This document shows, piece after piece, positions 63,502 to 64,000 of a stretch of DNA of 64,000 nucleotides. Below the pieces are notes generated by a model, which made no database searches, was not told the origin of the DNA, and saw nothing but the letters and a program-made list of their open reading frames with translations. This stretch comes from Rhizobium favelukesii. Its GTDB lineage: Bacteria > Pseudomonadota > Alphaproteobacteria > Rhizobiales > Rhizobiaceae. The stretch spans positions 127,001 through 191,000 of the forward strand of contig NZ_HG916852.1 of the NCBI RefSeq assembly GCF_000577275.2, read 5' to 3'. The translations under genes were made by a program, and so were the position numbers. How positions within the stretch are numbered: position 1 is the stretch's first letter; every line of letters starts with the position of its first letter.

Positions 63502-64000
63502 CTACCTAGCGGCGGCGACTGCCTTGAGGAATGGCCGTGCCTCGGCTTGGATCATGCGCACCCAATTGCGACCGATGGCAAGGCCGCTCGCATCTGATTC
63601 GCTTGCATGGCCGGCGGCAAGCGTCGTGTAGCGTTCATGCCAGCCGGGCTCCATCTGCTCGATCGATGCGGCAAATTCGGCTTTCCAGCTATCGATCACC
63701 GATGCGCTGGCTTCGAAGTGGAACTGCGTGCCATAGGCTGCGCGTGCAACGCGAAACGCCTGGTTTTGCGTCAGGCTACTGACCGCAAGGCGCTTGGCGC
63801 CCTGCGGCAGCGTGAAGGTGTCGCTGTGCCACTGGAACGTCGTGAAATCATCCGCGAGGCCGGAGAGCAACGGATCCGTCCGGCCATCCCTGGACTTGCT
63901 GACCGCGTGCCAGCCGAACTCCAGCCCGGCATTCAAATGGTTTTCCGCGCCGTAGGCACGCGCCAGGATCTGCGCGCCGAGGCAGATGCCGAGCACCGCC
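63502..64000 (-). CDS. class I glutamine amidotransferase-like protein, partial
   Basis: C-terminal part of a class I glutamine amidotransferase, cut by the window edge at 64000 where it would continue to its N-terminus. The nucleophile Cys is in LGICLGAQILARAYG near the edge, and the catalytic His is in YGTQFHFEAS, with Glu following. It resembles the stand-alone GMP synthase-like or YfeJ-type proteins of unknown substrate. Converges on the GH127 gene with 42 bases between stops. Codon use matches the surroundings. Confidence 0.88.
   Translation of the reverse strand, partial: AVLGICLGAQILARAYGAENHLNAGLEFGWHAVSKSRDGRTDPLLSGLADDFTTFQWHSDTFTLPQGAKRLAVSSLTQNQAFRVARAAYGTQFHFEASASVIDSWKAEFAASIEQMEPGWHERYTTLAAGHASESDASGLAIGRNWVRMIQAEARPFLKAVAAAR

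Overview
The window looks like a chromosomal piece of a Rhizobiaceae alphaproteobacterium (Rhizobium/Agrobacterium/Ensifer group). I infer this from gene order and family content: a rimP-nusA-ylxR-infB-rbfA-truB-rpsO-pnp block, a fabA-fabB-fabI operon divergent from the Fur-family regulator irr, a 567-residue ribosomal protein S1 behind cmk, and large sugar ABC-transporter loci with LacI and Gfo/Idh/MocA genes. Base composition is high in G+C with long spurious antisense frames, as expected. The species cannot be fixed from the sequence alone.

Layout. 1-5.4 kb: small hydrolase, MOSC protein, recR, an MltB-type lytic transglycosylase, a GNAT acetyltransferase and an MFS exporter. 5.4-16.7 kb: the conserved translation/RNA block, led by a strong promoter and a terminator-like attenuator before rimP, and ending in pnp with its own leader; an alpha/beta hydrolase sits between truB and rpsO. 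16.7-19.1 kb: an RsmC-like methyltransferase whose terminator has been split by a 1384-bp IS4-family element with an 11-bp target duplication and a frameshifted transposase. 19.1-25.3 kb: fabI-fabB-fabA (minus) against irr (plus), whose promoter carries a perfect 14-bp palindrome between -35 and -10, then membrane and secreted proteins. 25.4-27.6 kb: a small accessory patch beside tRNA-Ala(GGC) with a frameshifted gene and a TacA/TacT-like toxin-antitoxin pair. 27.7-34.1 kb: TIGR02300 acidic protein, PaiB-like protein, cmk, rpsA, an uncharacterised 512-residue acidic protein and an RNase D-like exonuclease. 34.1-38.8 kb: gabT-gabD divergent from a MerR+XRE+cupin regulator, then a PACE-type efflux protein and SlyX.

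38.9-63.5 kb is a carbohydrate-acid and glycoside catabolic region. It holds uxaC-uxuB (hexuronate isomerisation and reduction), a broken choline-kinase/dehydrogenase pair fused by a deletion, a complete sugar ABC importer operon with a Gfo/Idh dehydrogenase, a divergent TetR regulator, a second Gfo/Idh gene, a lacI-DUF2264-hydroxyacid dehydrogenase operon facing an orphan, frameshifted substrate-binding protein, and a second lacI operon with an ABC importer lacking its own ATPase and a GH127 beta-L-arabinofuranosidase-like enzyme. Three promoters here (uxaC, the ABC/tetR intergenic region and the second Gfo/Idh gene) share a similar imperfect palindrome, TAACYRWTTRGTTA, which I propose is a common operator, most simply of the TetR protein. 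The window ends inside a class I glutamine amidotransferase gene.

The signals most worth checking are the shared three-site operator, the deletion chimera at 43.6 kb, the MerR-type 19-bp-spacer promoter facing the unusual triple-domain regulator, the rimP attenuator, and the IS4 insertion into a bidirectional terminator.
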